Assembly: GCA_030549205.1 (NCBI GenBank)
Contig: JAUKTV010000003.1
Location: 2,914,001-2,978,000, forward strand
DNA length: 64,000 nucleotides
Direction of reading: 5' to 3'
From: Apiosordaria backusii
Lineage: Eukaryota > Ascomycota > Sordariomycetes > Sordariales > Lasiosphaeriaceae
Part shown: in pieces, positions 12,546 to 24,567 of the stretch
Numbering within the stretch: the first letter of the stretch is position 1
Layout of the letters: each line of letters opens with the position of its first letter
Program-made: the position numbers and the translations under genes
The notes under the pieces: model-generated
Told to the model about the DNA's origin: nothing
The model's input: only the letters and a program-made list of their open reading frames with translations
Databases searched by the model: none

Positions 12546-12950
12546 GGTTGTGGTTTGAGAGAGGCTTGTGACGGGTTTCACCTTACTCTCATAAAGGGCC
12601 GGGTAGGGAATCCGACGGTGGCCCAGGATGTGTAGAGTGTGAGGGCTCACTCGACCTTGATAGACAGTCATGAACCTCATGTGAGCCGAAGCTTTCCAGC
12701 CAATCAGACTCTTTGGGAAACCCAAGTGTCGTGGTTACATAAGCAGTGTTCACCTCGGTGAAGCCCCCACCTTCCCACAAGCGACCCCACAGCTGCCTGG
12801 GAGGCCCACATTAAACAGGCAGGGGTATCCTGATTCGCCCCTGTTTCTGGAAGCACTCACGCACACATCACGACTTTATGAACAGCGACACTTCTCAAGA
12901 ACAAGTCTGATCAGTCCGGGAGCGAATTCAGAGGTATCAAGTCCGCAAGC
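12546..12950. promoter_or_regulatory. shared divergent promoter, OMS1-like / IMPACT-domain gene
   Basis: A 405-bp gap separates the two start codons on opposite strands, so both promoters must fit here. No TATA box at a convincing distance and no recognised operator were found. The bidirectional arrangement is seen directly; co-regulation is only inferred. Confidence 0.5.
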
Positions 12951-14728
12951 ATGGCGACACAGCAAGACCTCCAAGACCTCATACGGCTCATGACCGTCAC
13001 AAGAAAGATGCCCATGCTCCAGGCTATGACATCAATCAAAGCTCTCCAGGCTGTTGATCTAAGGAGGTGAGCTATCAACCTGATATCTCACTACCACCTC
13101 GATGTCATGAGAAGCAACATCCTCTTCATGTTCCATTGAAAAGAAAAACGAACTAACAACTCAGCATCAAACAAATCTCCGAAGCCCCCCTCCCCACAGT
13201 CCAAGCAGCCCTCAAAGACGACAAGATCGCTCGAGCTCTCCAAAACGCCTGCAAAGCCGTCATCAAGAGAAATGCTACACCATCATCATCCCCACCCTCC
13301 GGCGGTGGTGCCCTCAAGCGGGAATCTTCACTATCGTCCACCTCACCAGCAGCCAAACGCGCCAAGAGCGACATCTTCATGGTTGGCCCTATTGAAATGA
13401 CACCCCAAGAACTGGAAGCTTCTCTAGAATTACCAATATGCACAGACGAGGAAAGGATCAAAGAAACAGTCATCGAAACCAACCGAGCACCGCTGGTTCT
13501 TGCCTTTGCGGTGGAGATGCTGAGGTATACCATGCCTGAGCAGCCTTTGTCTAGCAGATTGAGTCTAGCTCAGGCGGTGGTGAGTGCCAACTCTAGGTCC
13601 AAAGCTGTGAGTTTGGGGTTGGATAAGGGGCCGAGTGCGGATCAGGAGGGGTACGGGGAGGGTCAGCCGAGGGTGAGGGTGATGGGTAGGGAGATCGCGG
13701 TGTTGAAGAGGAGTGGGTATGAGTGGAAGGGGGAAGAGAAGCTTGGTGGCGAGGATAAGAAGAAACAGGGGGAGGTGGGAGAGTCGCAGGCAACTACTGC
13801 GACGATGACTTCGACTTTGGGGCCAGCGCCTACGCCGACGGCTACTTGGTCGACGAGCCAGCCGATCAGCATGAAGGATTCCAAGTTTGTGGCGAGGGCT
13901 ATTCAAGTTACGGAGCCGTCACAGAGGAGATACTTGATGGAGAGTTTGCTGTATGCTCACCCTGAGTTGAAAAGTGCAACGCATAACGCCTGGGCTTACC
14001 GTTTGAAGCCGCCGGAGAATGGGAACTGGCTCAGTCAGAGGATAATAAGGGAAGAGTCATTTGATGATGGAGAAACGGGGTGTGGGGAGCTTATGTTGAA
14101 GGTTATGAGGGAGGCTGGGGCGGTTGATACGCTTGTTGTTCTGACTCGGTGGTTTGGAGGGACCATGTTAGGACCTGATAGGTGGCGGTTGATGCGAAAT
14201 GTGGTTACGTCTGCGCTCAGTGAGCGAATGCGAAAGACGGGTGGAAGTATTTCGTTAGGAGGAGAGGCTCTTTGGGGTCTGGATCTGGAGGCTATGAGAA
14301 AAAACCAGCCTGGTACTACGGTTGGAGGTTATGGGTCTGGCAAGCAGCTGCAGCCACTAACACATGTGGTGGGGATGCATATTCACCGGCCTGAAGCGGC
14401 TAGGTCGTATCTGCTGAGGAGCTTTGGGAAGCCATCACCACCAGCGGACGAAACAGCGACGAGCCCGGCAAAGAAAAAAGCGGTGCATAAAACGGCTAAG
14501 GCACTCGAGGCGGAGAAGGAGGAGAATTTGGGGTTGTTGCTTGGGGCGTTAAGATTGCTTTTTGATAGCTGGGCAGATCATCTTGATGTGGCAGAACTCG
14601 ATAGGAGGACGTGGGCTTGGTACTGCGCCATTCGTCCAGAGGTGGATAGTGGCCCGAATGGCTGGGGAGGGAAGGGGGCGGTGAAGCTGGTGGATATTCT
14701 CAACCTGAGGAGAGGGCATCAAACGTGA
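12951..14728 (+). CDS. IMPACT/YigZ (UPF0029) domain protein
   Basis: Two exons, 12951-13066 and 13165-14728, intron GTGAGC..TCAG splitting an AGC codon; 559 aa. Starting at the internal ATG 13379 would lose about 110 residues that splicing restores. The N-terminal 70 residues are helical (DLQDLIRLMTVTRKMPMLQAM..SIKQISEAPLPTVQAALKD), resembling paired helix-hairpin segments. Residues about 275-385 carry the Impact fold: THNAWAYRLK, then DDGETGCGELMLKVM, then VVLTRWFGGTMLGPDRW. Unlike yeast YIH1/mammalian IMPACT, no RWD domain precedes it, so binding to GCN1 and dampening of the GCN2 stress pathway cannot be assumed. A lysine-rich linker and a C-terminal helical domain complete it. Function unknown; domain call firm. 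Confidence 0.85.
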
Positions 14729-15771
14729 TTTTCTTGATTTTCTTCGAGGTCAAAAAAATCTCAACCCAGAGCCTGACCATATCGCAATGAGTTTTGCCCA
14801 AATTTGAGGTGAGTGATGGCATCATTTTTTCATTGTTTACACTCGCAAGGCGGACACTAATAGGGGGCTAAGACTTGGGCGCTGTGACTTGCACGGATAC
14901 AGTGTAGCTTACACCAGATTTCTGGGAAGTTCAGCTGATTGATGGCATTCCCATGCGTTGGATGCCAGCACTTGCAGTTCCAAGATCCATTTCTAATGCA
15001 ACACAATTGATGCAAACGATTAACCTGTCTCGATGCAGAATCCCTATACGCCCGACGTTTAGACCACGAATGTTAGCTCAAGACATCTAACAAATAGGGA
15101 GCAACAACCCGCCCTCCCCTCCCAAACACATCAATCAACTTCTTGAAGACCTTCCCACTTTTCAGAACGTCTTTCTGTTTGCCCCGAGGACCTTTCGGTT
15201 TCAAAACAGGCATTCCCGGTCTTGGAAAAGATCTCTTCAGTGTTTTAAACCCATAAAACACTCCAGGATTAAGCAAGGTGGGTTAAGTCCCCCACTAACA
15301 TCCCTTCTCCAGTGGTGGGGAGCTGACGGATCATGCAGGTCAGCGGCTCGGCGCTTGTGCATTGTGGTTGCCCCTCGCGACCATCCAACCCAGCGTCAGC
15401 GGCAAGAAAGTCAACATTTGAATGTGCGGCAGGAAATCAAGAGTGTGCTACCAACCAAACCACACCCTTTTTCTTCCCTTTCAACACATTACATTCCAGA
15501 TTGGCCTTTCTTAACACAGCTGACATATTGAACCTGTCTTTACCAGCCTTTATTTCCCGCTTTTTGGCAAACGGCATTTTCCTTTTGTGTCTCGCTGGGC
15601 GAATTTGCGGGTTATCATCATTTCGCAACTATCAGAGTGACGACACAGCTACGAGCTTGCCCGCAGGACCACAAGGGCGATTTTCTTGTGTCTTCGAATT
15701 TTACGATTTATTTTACCTAGGCAGAAAGAAAATACCAGGTCAACCCCGGTTTCGCTGCTCCGTCAGGCGTC
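14729..15771. other. intergenic region upstream of the F-BAR gene
   Basis: About 1.0 kb between tandem genes. Short frames (for example 15073-15276 on the minus strand) have no family signature. The last 450 bases are T/C-rich on the + strand, as in many fungal promoters and leaders. No RNA gene or repeat was recognised. Confidence 0.45.
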
Positions 15772-18700
15772 ATGACGGCCGATTACAATGACGGGCCGGC
15801 CGTCGCCCTTTCTTGTAAGTTGAAAAGAAAGAGACCGTCGGAATGGAATCGATTACTGACTTTGATGTGCAGTTGCCAACAACTTCTGGGGAAAAGATGA
15901 TGCCGGTGTCGGCCCCCTGCTCGAGCGCATGGCCAATGCCAAGCTCACATGCGATGAACTTAAGAATTTCTATAGCGGTAGGCATTCCCCCTCCAAAGGC
16001 GATATAGGATTGACTGACGAATGAAAACAGCTCGTGCATCGATCGAGGACGACTACTCCCGAAAACTACTCTCACTATGCCGCAAGAACTTGGGTTCGCA
16101 GGAGATGGGAACCCTGAGGCACTCCCTCGACATCGTCCGGGCCGAAGTTGAATCGATGGGCAAGCAGCATCAGCATATCGCAGCGCAGATGAAGAGCGAA
16201 CTCGAGGAGCCACTGGCTGCCTTCGCAGGCGGAATGAAAGAACGACGAAAGATTGTGCAGAATACGGTCGAGAAGCTGCTCAAAACCAAGGTTCAGCAGA
16301 CACAGTTGGTCAACAAGACGAGAGACAAGTACGAACAGGAGTGTCTGAAGATCAAGGGTTATTTGGCGCAGGGACACATGGTCATGGGTCAGGAGGAGAG
16401 AAAAAACAAGGCGAAGCTGGAGAAGACACAGATCAGCTTGGCTGCCTCCAATGCTGAGTACGAGGCTGCGGTCAGGGCGCTGGAGGAGACGACGGCGAGG
16501 TGGAACAGGGAGTGGAAGGCGGCTGCTGACAAGTTCCAGGATCTCGAGGAGGAGCGGTTGGATTTCACCAAGAGCAGCCTCTGGACGTTTGCCAACATTG
16601 CTTCGACTGTCTGTGTCAGCGACGACTCTTCGTGCGAAAAGATCCGGTTGTCTCTCGAGCACATGGAGGTGGAGAAGGATATCATTACATTTATCAACGA
16701 GAAGGGGACAGGTCAGGAGATTCCGGATGCGCCAAAGTACATCAACTTTTGCCGTGGGGATATGGACTCGCAGTCGGAGGTGTCGGACGATGATAATTAC
16801 TCGGTTGCACAGTTTTCGAGAAGTATAAACCCGGCTTTCCGCTCGTCGTCACCACAGCCTTCTACTTTCGAGTCTCACCACGACCCTAATTCGGCGTTGG
16901 CACGGAAGATGGGCCATGGTGATCCCGAACCGCCACGAAGCCAAGCGGCGGCTCTACCCCAGAAAGCGATTGCCGCTGCAGTTCCGGCTCTTCCTCAGCA
17001 AGAACCAAAGCAGGACCAGAGGAGGGCGCCGCCTCGGGGCTACCAGCCTCCACAGGCCAGCAATTTGGATTACAACCCCAATGAGTTCGCCCCTGTGCCT
17101 CATGACCCCTATCCGATGGATGGCATGACCATGCTCTGCAGGCCCACCGCTTCAGACCTGAGCACTGCGCCGTCTTCGTCATCGGCGCGACCCTCTAGCA
17201 GAGATTCGCACAGCGAGACGTCGTTCTCTAGTCAAGAACCGCCTCAGCAGCAAGCACTGGCGCCAGTGAAACAGCAACAACCGCCGCCGCAGCAACAGCG
17301 GGCTCCGCCTGTCCAGCAACACCAGATCCAGCAGCAGTCACAGCAGCAACAGTCGCCACAGGCCATCGAGTCTCCTGATAAGAAGGTTCTCAAGAAGAAG
17401 AGCGGGTTCTTTGGGAACAACAGCCCGTTCCGGCGAAAGAGCACCAAGGAGGTGGCGCCGCCCAACAGCCGAAATACCTGGCATCCCAGCAATAATCAGC
17501 GCCCGCAGCTCGCGGCAGCGTTCAAAAATGACCAGGTCATTGCTCCTGACCGCAGCGTCAGCCCGGATCCCATCGCTGCCAACGCCAGTCTGGCCCTGAA
17601 CGTGGGTGGTAATGTCTTCCAGGTCGACGACACCGCTCGGCAAAAGCAGCAAGCTGCGCCGGCCACTCCTGAAGATGATCCCATCGCCATGGCCCTAGCC
17701 GAACTCAAGGGTGTGACGTCTGGTAGCAATAAGCTCAACGGAGGCCCAGGTGGCGGCCGTGTCTCAGCCGACCACTACCACGGCATCGCCACCCCTGCTC
17801 CGGGAGCCCGCTCCAGCGCCATGTCGGTCAGCGGAAATAGCGCCGTCGTTGCTGCCATGCGCGGTACTCCACCACCCTCTTATGACCAGCAAGTCCAGGT
17901 TCAGCGTCTGGGTGTTCCCCCTCCGGCGGTGACCTCCAAAGCAATGAAAGCCGCCTCGGAGAAATTCCAAACCCAGACCCGGAGCCTGTTTGACGGCGGT
18001 CGTCCCGGTTCGGGAGGCGGTGCCTCAAACGATTACTCCCGGTCGATGTCCCGCCCTGGCACCCGAGGGAACGACACCGTGAGGGCCACCTCTCCCGCGC
18101 CAACAAGAAGTGCCTCGCCTCGCCCAGCTTCGAGAGCTAGCCCCTCCGTTGCTGGCGGTTACCGTAACGGGTCTTCCTCCCCCAACCCCTTCTCTTCCTC
18201 TACCGGAAGCCAGCACCAAAACCAGCACCGCGGCTCGGTCTCGTCGCATCATTCCCACAGCCAGTCCCAGCATAAGAACTCTTGGTCTTCTCGGTACGAT
18301 CAGGGTAGAGGTTCGCCCAGTGTGATGGGCGACGCGCACCGCTCTGCCTCCCCTGCGCCTTACAGCCCGAGGGCGTCACAGAATGAGTACACGCACCGCC
18401 CGGCGAGCAGCATGTCGGGGCATCATGGGAATAATTCCATGGCGCTGTCGGTGGCTGGGTCGCTGCCGCCTAATGATGATAGTGGGAGTCAGTATGGTGG
18501 TTCCCAGCGGGGGAGGCATGCAAGGTCGAATACTGCGGGGAATATCTCTGTGAGGGCGGGGTCGAGCGGGAATATTGTTGCTAGTAATATGAGTTTGTAT
18601 GAGGGGAGCGGTGGGGGAGGGGGTGGGTCGGCGGCGAGCAGGACGAGGAGCAAGAGCGTTGCTGCTGGTGGTGCGGGCAGTGGGAGGGATAGGGATAGGC

Positions 18701-18998
18701 AGGTGGGGGATCCGGGGATGTATACTAGGGATGGGAGGGCTATTATGCATTTTGGTAAGTCTTTTTTCGAGAAAGGGTATTGAAAGGTGGTTGGATGAAA
18801 TGTAGAGCTGACAATGATTATGATTATAGCACGGGCACTGTATATGTACCAAGCGGCGATTCCGGAGGAGCTGGGTTTTGCAAAGGGTGATGTTTTGGCT
18901 GTGCTGAGGCATCAGGATGATGGGTGGTGGGAGGCGACTGTGCAGGGGGGAATGGGCAGGTTGGGTTGGTGCCGAGTAATTATTTGCAGCCTTGTTAG
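15772..18998 (+). CDS. Cdc15/Imp2-type F-BAR and SH3 cytokinesis protein (frameshifted near 3' end)
   Basis: Four exons: 15772-15814, 15873-15977, 16031-18754 and 18830-18998, all with GT..AG introns whose phases agree. The N-terminal 270 residues form an F-BAR module (FANNFWGKDDAGVGPLLERMANAK.. ending with the helical SLEHMEVEKDIITFINEKGTG), which binds curved membrane. About 650 disordered residues follow, rich in Q, P and S. The last exon encodes an SH3 domain (ARALYMYQAAIPEELGFAKGD, DDGWWEA). In the G6 run at 18945-18950 one G appears to be missing: the literal frame loses the conserved SH3 ending and stops at 19002, whereas one added G gives GLVPSNYLQPC and a stop at 18996-18998 (about 1013 aa). 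Family members act at the septation ring (Cdc15, Imp2, Hof1). Which paralogue this is I cannot tell. Confidence 0.85.
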
Positions 18999-19969
18999 GT
19001 GAGAAGATTGGGGGGGGTTGCAAGAGGAGGATGGATAACAGAGGGGTGGAGATGGGGAGAGAGTTTGGTGCGTTAGGAGTGGTGGGGGGTAGAGGTGGAA
19101 AAGAAGACGTTGGGACGGGGTGAATCCCTCCCAAAGTCTTCACGGCGGTTAGGCTTGGCTGGGTGGGTCTGTCATGATCGTTGATGATGAGGGATGTCAT
19201 GTCTGGGGCTTGGTTGGGTGTTGGAAATCTGGGGGTCAGGAAAGGGCGGGCGGCGGATTGATGATGATACCGGGATGTCTGAAATGTGTATATGGATTCG
19301 ATGGATGGATGGATTTGTATGGGTTGCGATGGATGGTTCGAGCGAGCTTGTTTTTTGTTCTGATTGATTGATGGATTTGTTGCTTGCTTTTCTCTATACC
19401 TTTTTTCTTTTCTCACACACATTGGATTCTTTGCGTATCTGGTGGTGGTGAACTTTTTTACTTCATTTCTTCTGTTGGGATGGTTTCAGTTATTGCTACT
19501 ACGACTACCCCCTTTTTTTTTGTTGCTTGTTTGCTATTGAGTTAAAGAGAGATGAAAATGAAAAATGAAAATGAAGGTATTCAGATGGCTATGTTTGTGA
19601 TGATTGATAAGTGAAATGTGTGTACATAGACGCCAAGACGCGTGTACACTAACGCTAAGGGACATGACATCAGCGCGCAGGGATGGGCGACGGGTAGGGA
19701 GCTCTGCTGCTCTTCCCAAACGCAACCAAACATTTTCTTTCATTACCTTTTTCGCGACTGCCCACATGCCAATGAAGGCGCCTGAGTTTTTGACAGTCAC
19801 TGCCCAACGGATACAGAGTAGTATAGACATGGCGCATTCCTGGCGTATTTGACCTGACAATACCGAGACCCTGCAACATGGTGATAGTCAACCCATAGCT
19901 ATTTTCCCTCTCTGTGATCCCAAGCTGCAAGACCACAGCAGCCATTAGGTTTCTTACAGCCAGCCCACG
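18999..19969. other. intergenic region upstream of seipin
   Basis: About 1.0 kb, with a short GATG repeat near 19296-19310 and a run of T near 19510. One ACGCGT hexamer occurs at 19638-19643, flanked differently from the GACGCGTC elements of the right-hand replication genes. The 348-codon minus-strand frame covering 18376-19422 is an antisense shadow of the F-BAR gene and its 3' flank, not a gene. Confidence 0.5.
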
Positions 19970-21537
19970 ATGGTATGTCTCCCCTCCTCCTTTCCTTTTA
20001 CTTCAACATCTCTGATATTGACCTACCTCCTTTCCAACCAGGCCAAACCACCCAGCGCCCCCACCGAAGAAGACGACGACTTCGCCCAACTAGCCCACCA
20101 ATGGTCGCAAATCACCGCCGGCGTCCGCGCCCTGCTGCGCGAGACAAAATCGGGGGTGTTTTACCTCTTGACGTCGCGCACCTTCCAAAAGAGTTTGATT
20201 AGCTCGATCCTGATCCTCACCGCGAGCGTGATATTGTATATTGTCGCTGCGGTGGCATATGTTGCGTTTTATTATGCGTACCTCCCGAAACTGGTGCAAG
20301 AGCAGGAGGTGTATTTGCATTATGGGTACCTCACCTTCGTGCCCCCCCTTTTTTATGTTTGTTGCTGTCTAACAGATTGATGTGATGAAATAGCTACGGC
20401 CAAAACCCCCTCGCTCTCACTCCGATAACCCTCCTCCCCTCCCAGCCGTATGATATTTCGGTTACGTTAACCCTCCCCCTGACACCGGAGAATACCAAGA
20501 GGGGGAATTTCATGGTGGTGGTGCATTTGCTGGATATTGACCTTACCGACCCTGATCTTCCTTCCGGAGCGTCATCATCGCAGATGTTTCAGTCAAGAAC
20601 ATTATACAACCCCTCAGTGTTAATCGACAAAGCCACCGGCCAGTCAGATTTTGTCACGTCGCTTTCCTTGGCGGATAACCTCAAGCCATCCAATATCTTG
20701 TTGACGTCCGCCCGCCCGGCGATAATTCCATATACCGATCCGTTGGTGAGCTTGGCGAAGAGGATTTTGTTTTTGCCGTATCATGTGCTTTTTACCCAGA
20801 GGGCGGAGGCTACGACGCTGAGTTTGAAGATGTTGGAGAAGGTGGTGTTTGGGGGGAGGGAGAGGAGTTGGATGATGACGGCGGCGACAAAGGGAGGGGA
20901 ACGAGGGGGGGGAGGGGCAGGGGGAAAGGTGCCGAAGAGTATGGTGGTGGAGATTCAGGCTGGGCAGGGGCTGCAGGTGTATGAGTGTAGGGTTAGTTTG
21001 GTGGCGCAGTTGAGGGGGTTGAGGTGGTTGATGTATCGGTGGAGGGTGCTTAGTTTTGTGGTGATAACGGGGTTGTTTTGGGGGGTGGAGATGGGGGTTT
21101 TGGGGGTTACGGTTGTGGTTGTGGGGGGGTGGTTGGAGTCGACAAATCAGACTGAGGGGAGGAAATTGATTGGAGATGATTGGGAGCAGGATCGGGTGGC
21201 GAGGCAGAGGGGGGAAGTAAAAGAGGAGGGGGAGGAGATGTCGGATACGGAAAGGACTTTTCCTACGGGACGGGGGGAGATGCCGTTGAGGTATGAGAGT
21301 TCTTCTGGGATAGAGGGGAAGGGGATTAAGAAGGAAGAGGGAGAAGGAGGGGGTGATGGGTTGGGGATATTGTTGACGAAGATTCCGGATTTTGGGGAGC
21401 AGGGGGATGATGAGGAGGATGGGGAGGGGAGCGGGTGGAGGGATTCGGGGATTGGGACGAGTGCGAGTTATAGTGATGCTTTGAAGGGTGGGGGGGATGG
21501 AGGGGGGCCGAGGAGGAGGAGGGTTTCTAGGCCTTGA
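19970..21537 (+). CDS. seipin, lipid-droplet biogenesis protein
   Basis: Seipin (yeast SEI1/FLD1) forms an ER oligomer at lipid-droplet necks. I read three exons: the ATG alone (19970-19972), 20042-20325 and 20394-21537, giving 476 aa beginning MAKPPSAPTEEDDD. The first intron is 69 nt, in frame and free of stops, so an unspliced form with 23 extra residues is possible; GTATGT directly after ATG and a CCAG acceptor favour splicing. The first membrane span is about residues 52-76 (LISSILILTASVILYIVAAVAYVAFYYAYLP). The lumenal beta-sandwich includes YDISVTLTLPLTPENTKRGNF, VVHLLDIDL and SRTLYNPSVLI; the second span is near VVITGLFWGVEMGVLGVTVVVV. The cytosolic tail of about 130 residues is acidic and low complexity, longer than in yeast. 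Confidence 0.9.
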
Positions 21538-22208
21538 AATGAGGTTTTATCATGGTTTTGTTTCTGGTAAGTAAATGGATGAAGTTGGAGTTTTTTGGTG
21601 GGGTTTCTTGGGTGGTTACCTATCGTTGAGATTATTTGTTGTTGTGGTGATTAGAGAAATTGTTTTTAATGTGATGCTGAGGGTGGGCGTGAGGTTGTAA
21701 AATGGGAGAGAAGGGCATGCCAGTTAACGAAGAAGAGTCCGCTTACAGGATGGATGGGTTGAGTGGTGCAATGCTAGAAATGTGAAGAATATTATCTGCA
21801 AGTCTAAGGGTGTGTGATGGAAACAAGAAATACAGCACTTCCTTCTTGAGGGGCGAAGCCGCTGTATTATTGTGTGTGTGTGTCTCTTCATGGGGAGACG
21901 GGCAATAATCCGTGTCTATTTTTTTTTGTTAAAGCTTAGAATGGCGTACGTACTTTTGAAGCCTATGTCATCCAGGCTGCTGGGGGAGGCGGGGTTTGGG
22001 GGGTAGAATGTTGTCAATGTCCTGTCTGAGGTAGTAATTCCATGCCTGACTGAAGTACAAGTTTGTCCCTTTTTGATGATCTACACGACAAAATGAATGT
22101 GGCTGTTCAGATGGGTAGGTATGCATGTATGTATCCCCGCCATCACCACCGAGGATTGATACCCCCTTCCTTTCTTCAGTTTGCTATTACCACCCGCTCA
22201 CCCGCTCA

Positions 22209-22229
22209 CCCCCCCCCCCCCCCCCCCCC
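22209..22229. repeat. C21 homopolymer tract
   Basis: Twenty-one consecutive C on the + strand between seipin and the bZIP gene. Length in the real genome is uncertain because such runs are prone to sequencing error. No function inferred. Confidence 0.9.
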
Positions 22230-22650
22230 AATGCTCAAAATGTACCCACTAGGGCGGCGGATTTTCCGCTGTTACCATCTTCTCTTTCTATCCCGTATGT
22301 GTGTGATTGTGTGTGTGCCTCAGTTCTCAGGTGCGTCGAGTTTGGGGCACTCAGCTCGAAGGATATATCCTGAATGGGTTACGGTAGTAATCCAAGACCG
22401 AAAATATAAATACAACTCCAAGATGCCGTCAGCACAAAACTTACTGACCGACTGCCAGCCCTACCAAGCTACCCTACATGCAGGGGCTAACCACCACCCT
22501 TACTGTAGAATCTGAGTAAGCGGATGGATGGATGGATGGAATTTGAGGATGAATCATAGGCGCAGCTACCGAGCGAGTCATAGAATTGGTAACAAAATTG
22601 TGATGTATTGGAATAGGTAGGTAGTGTATATTCTTGGTGAGATGATGCTT

Positions 22651-22785
22651 GTTATGTTTGCTGTTTCTTATTTGTTTGTTATAGTCTCTGTTTCCTATTT
22701 GCTGGTTGTGTTTCCAGTTTCCCATTTGAATGTTATGTTTCCTGTTTCCCATTTGCTCACCATGTTTCCTATTTCCCATTCCGTC
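22651..22785. repeat. 27-bp minisatellite, five degenerate units
   Basis: Five head-to-tail units of exactly 27 bp can be aligned, each with a GTTTCCTATTTCCCATTTG-like core preceded by GTTAT or a variant. Because 27 is a multiple of three, one minus-strand frame reads through all copies as a nine-residue repeat (MGNRKHNIQ-like). No homologous domain is known to me and the frame has no gene-like context, so I treat it as non-coding. Confidence 0.85.
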
Positions 22786-24567
22786 ACGCTTGCGATATCA
22801 AATCCTAGGCCACCCCCCCTCCGCCGTCCAATAACCCCCCCCAGTCACTACCTCGCCCCCCTCGGACTTAAAAACAACGCCTCCTCTCTACCCCACGAGA
22901 CCCCATAAGACCCCATGAGAAGAAGGAAACAAGCGTCTGGATCCTCCCGTACCCAATACAACGGGCCATGCATCAACGTACCGCCACACTGGCATAGTAA
23001 AGAAGACCCAGACCATCGGTGACGGTGATTTGAACCCATGTCCGCCGTAAAAGACCTTGTAAAATGTTCCCCCCTCGGTTCTGGAAGTAGTTTAGAGCTC
23101 TCGCCCCCTCCCCACCCCTTGCTCACATCTGCGCCCGGTAACGATCTCTTCCGTGATGGTTCCTGCTGTATTCGACCTCAAGATTCGAGATTTGCTGAGG
23201 TAATATATGTAGTGTGTGGTTGGGATTCGTGGCTTCGAAATCCTAACCACGTGAATCATCCCGTTCAGCCCTACCCTCCTCCTTCCCCTATCCCGGAGTG
23301 ACCTGTTCATGCCCTGTAGAGAAACACTTCCTCCATTGGGAATGATTGCCCGCCCCCCAAACCAATGAGCTTGCCTCATAATCGTCCCAAAGATACAAAA
23401 AAAAGAACCTTGCCTAAGCGAATGAATTAGCTCAGTACATCCACTACTGCTGACGCTGTCCGATCGAAAATGCAGAAGAGATGGACTGTAGGGCTTAATT
23501 GATGACATGCAGCAAAAAATAGAGCTTCTTTGCAGTGTAGGGCGTGTCTGATGGTCTCATCTCCGGTGGACATGATTGGGTTCTGTCACGCACCAGAGAG
23601 AAAGAAAGTTTCGATTAGGTACTGCCAAGCTGCCGTCATCCGTCCCTGCTGGGCCCCTATGAACGGGATGATGAACCCTGGGAAGAAGAACCCGGTGGGC
23701 TGGATGACCCTGATCCAGGTGGCGTCGAATAGTAGCTCCGAGCATAGTTACTTAGGTGGTTCTGCAGATACGCCTCTTGAGAAGTAGGGGCTTCGTTGCA
23801 GGCTGACAGGAACACGATGCCGAGAGGTGAAGCTGGTGAGGCAGTCCATTGATGCTGTGATGGAGGTTGCCGAGACTCATCGGATGAAGTCGTGGTTTGG
23901 TTGCTATTGCCGTTCATTGTGATATCGCGATGACTGGGTGCTTCCCGGGGTAGCGGGCGTGGTGGTATGACGATGCTGATGAAGCTGCCCGCCCTTGACG
24001 TGATATGTCTTGATGTTCTATTCTCAGCAACTTTGCAATTCGATTTCCAAACAAGGGAACAAGTCAGCAAAGCATCTCGTTACTCATCCCATCAGAGCAA
24101 AGGAGCACGCCCTTTTAGTACTGCTGCCCTTGTCGCCCATCCCCAAAGCGATCCTTTTGGACACTAATATCTCGGACTCTGGCAGTGCCCACAGCTCGGA
24201 TTATAAGCCGTCTGCATGGCGGGCCCGGCTTGGTTCAGTGGTGAAGGGTGCTGCGGCGATGCGAGTTGCGCAGTGCGAACGAGACCAACCAATGCGGTCC
24301 TTTTCCGCTGGCGGCCAAGCGTCCAATCAGATGACATCTCCGCGGTACTTCAAGCGCAAGGCGTAGTCCTACACGCTTTCTCCGTCGTCGATATCAGGGG
24401 TTCAGGGTCAACATTGGAAGGATTGAATATATATGCGGATTGCTTTTGAAGATGCTCAAGATGCACAACCTGTCAGGGTATCAGCTACGCTTTCCCTATT
24501 CGAATCGAGCCTTCTTCACTCTGTCAGCATTGTCGGCGTATTGGTCACTTACACCGAACCCGGAATC

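Larger units (their letters stand above)
21538..24567. other. 3-kb gene-poor spacer between seipin and the bZIP gene
   Basis: No convincing gene. It contains a C21 homopolymer (22209-22229), a GATG microsatellite near 22521-22540 and the 27-bp minisatellite described separately. A sequence on the minus strand around 23015-23100 resembles a degraded tRNA T-arm, and an 86-codon minus-strand frame at 23657-23917 has serine/proline-rich content; neither is strong enough to call. Confidence 0.5.

Noticed and set aside
12546..12725. 60-codon N-terminal extension of the OMS1-like protein
   Set aside because: The downstream ATG begins a typical mitochondrial presequence; the extension would mask it and uses up almost half of the divergent promoter.
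18376..19422. 348-codon open frame on the minus strand
   Set aside because: Antisense to the F-BAR gene's last exons and 3' flank; proline/serine low complexity arising from the G-rich sense strand, no domain.
23015..23100. tRNA-like sequence on the minus strand (GGGTTCAAATCACC, then GTCACCGA)
   Set aside because: T-stem does not pair, no convincing D arm or matching acceptor 5' strand; at most a degraded tRNA fragment.
23657..23917. 86-codon minus-strand frame beginning MNGNSNQTTTSSDES
   Set aside because: Serine/proline-rich and isolated; no homologous motif or splice continuation found, so too weak to call a gene.
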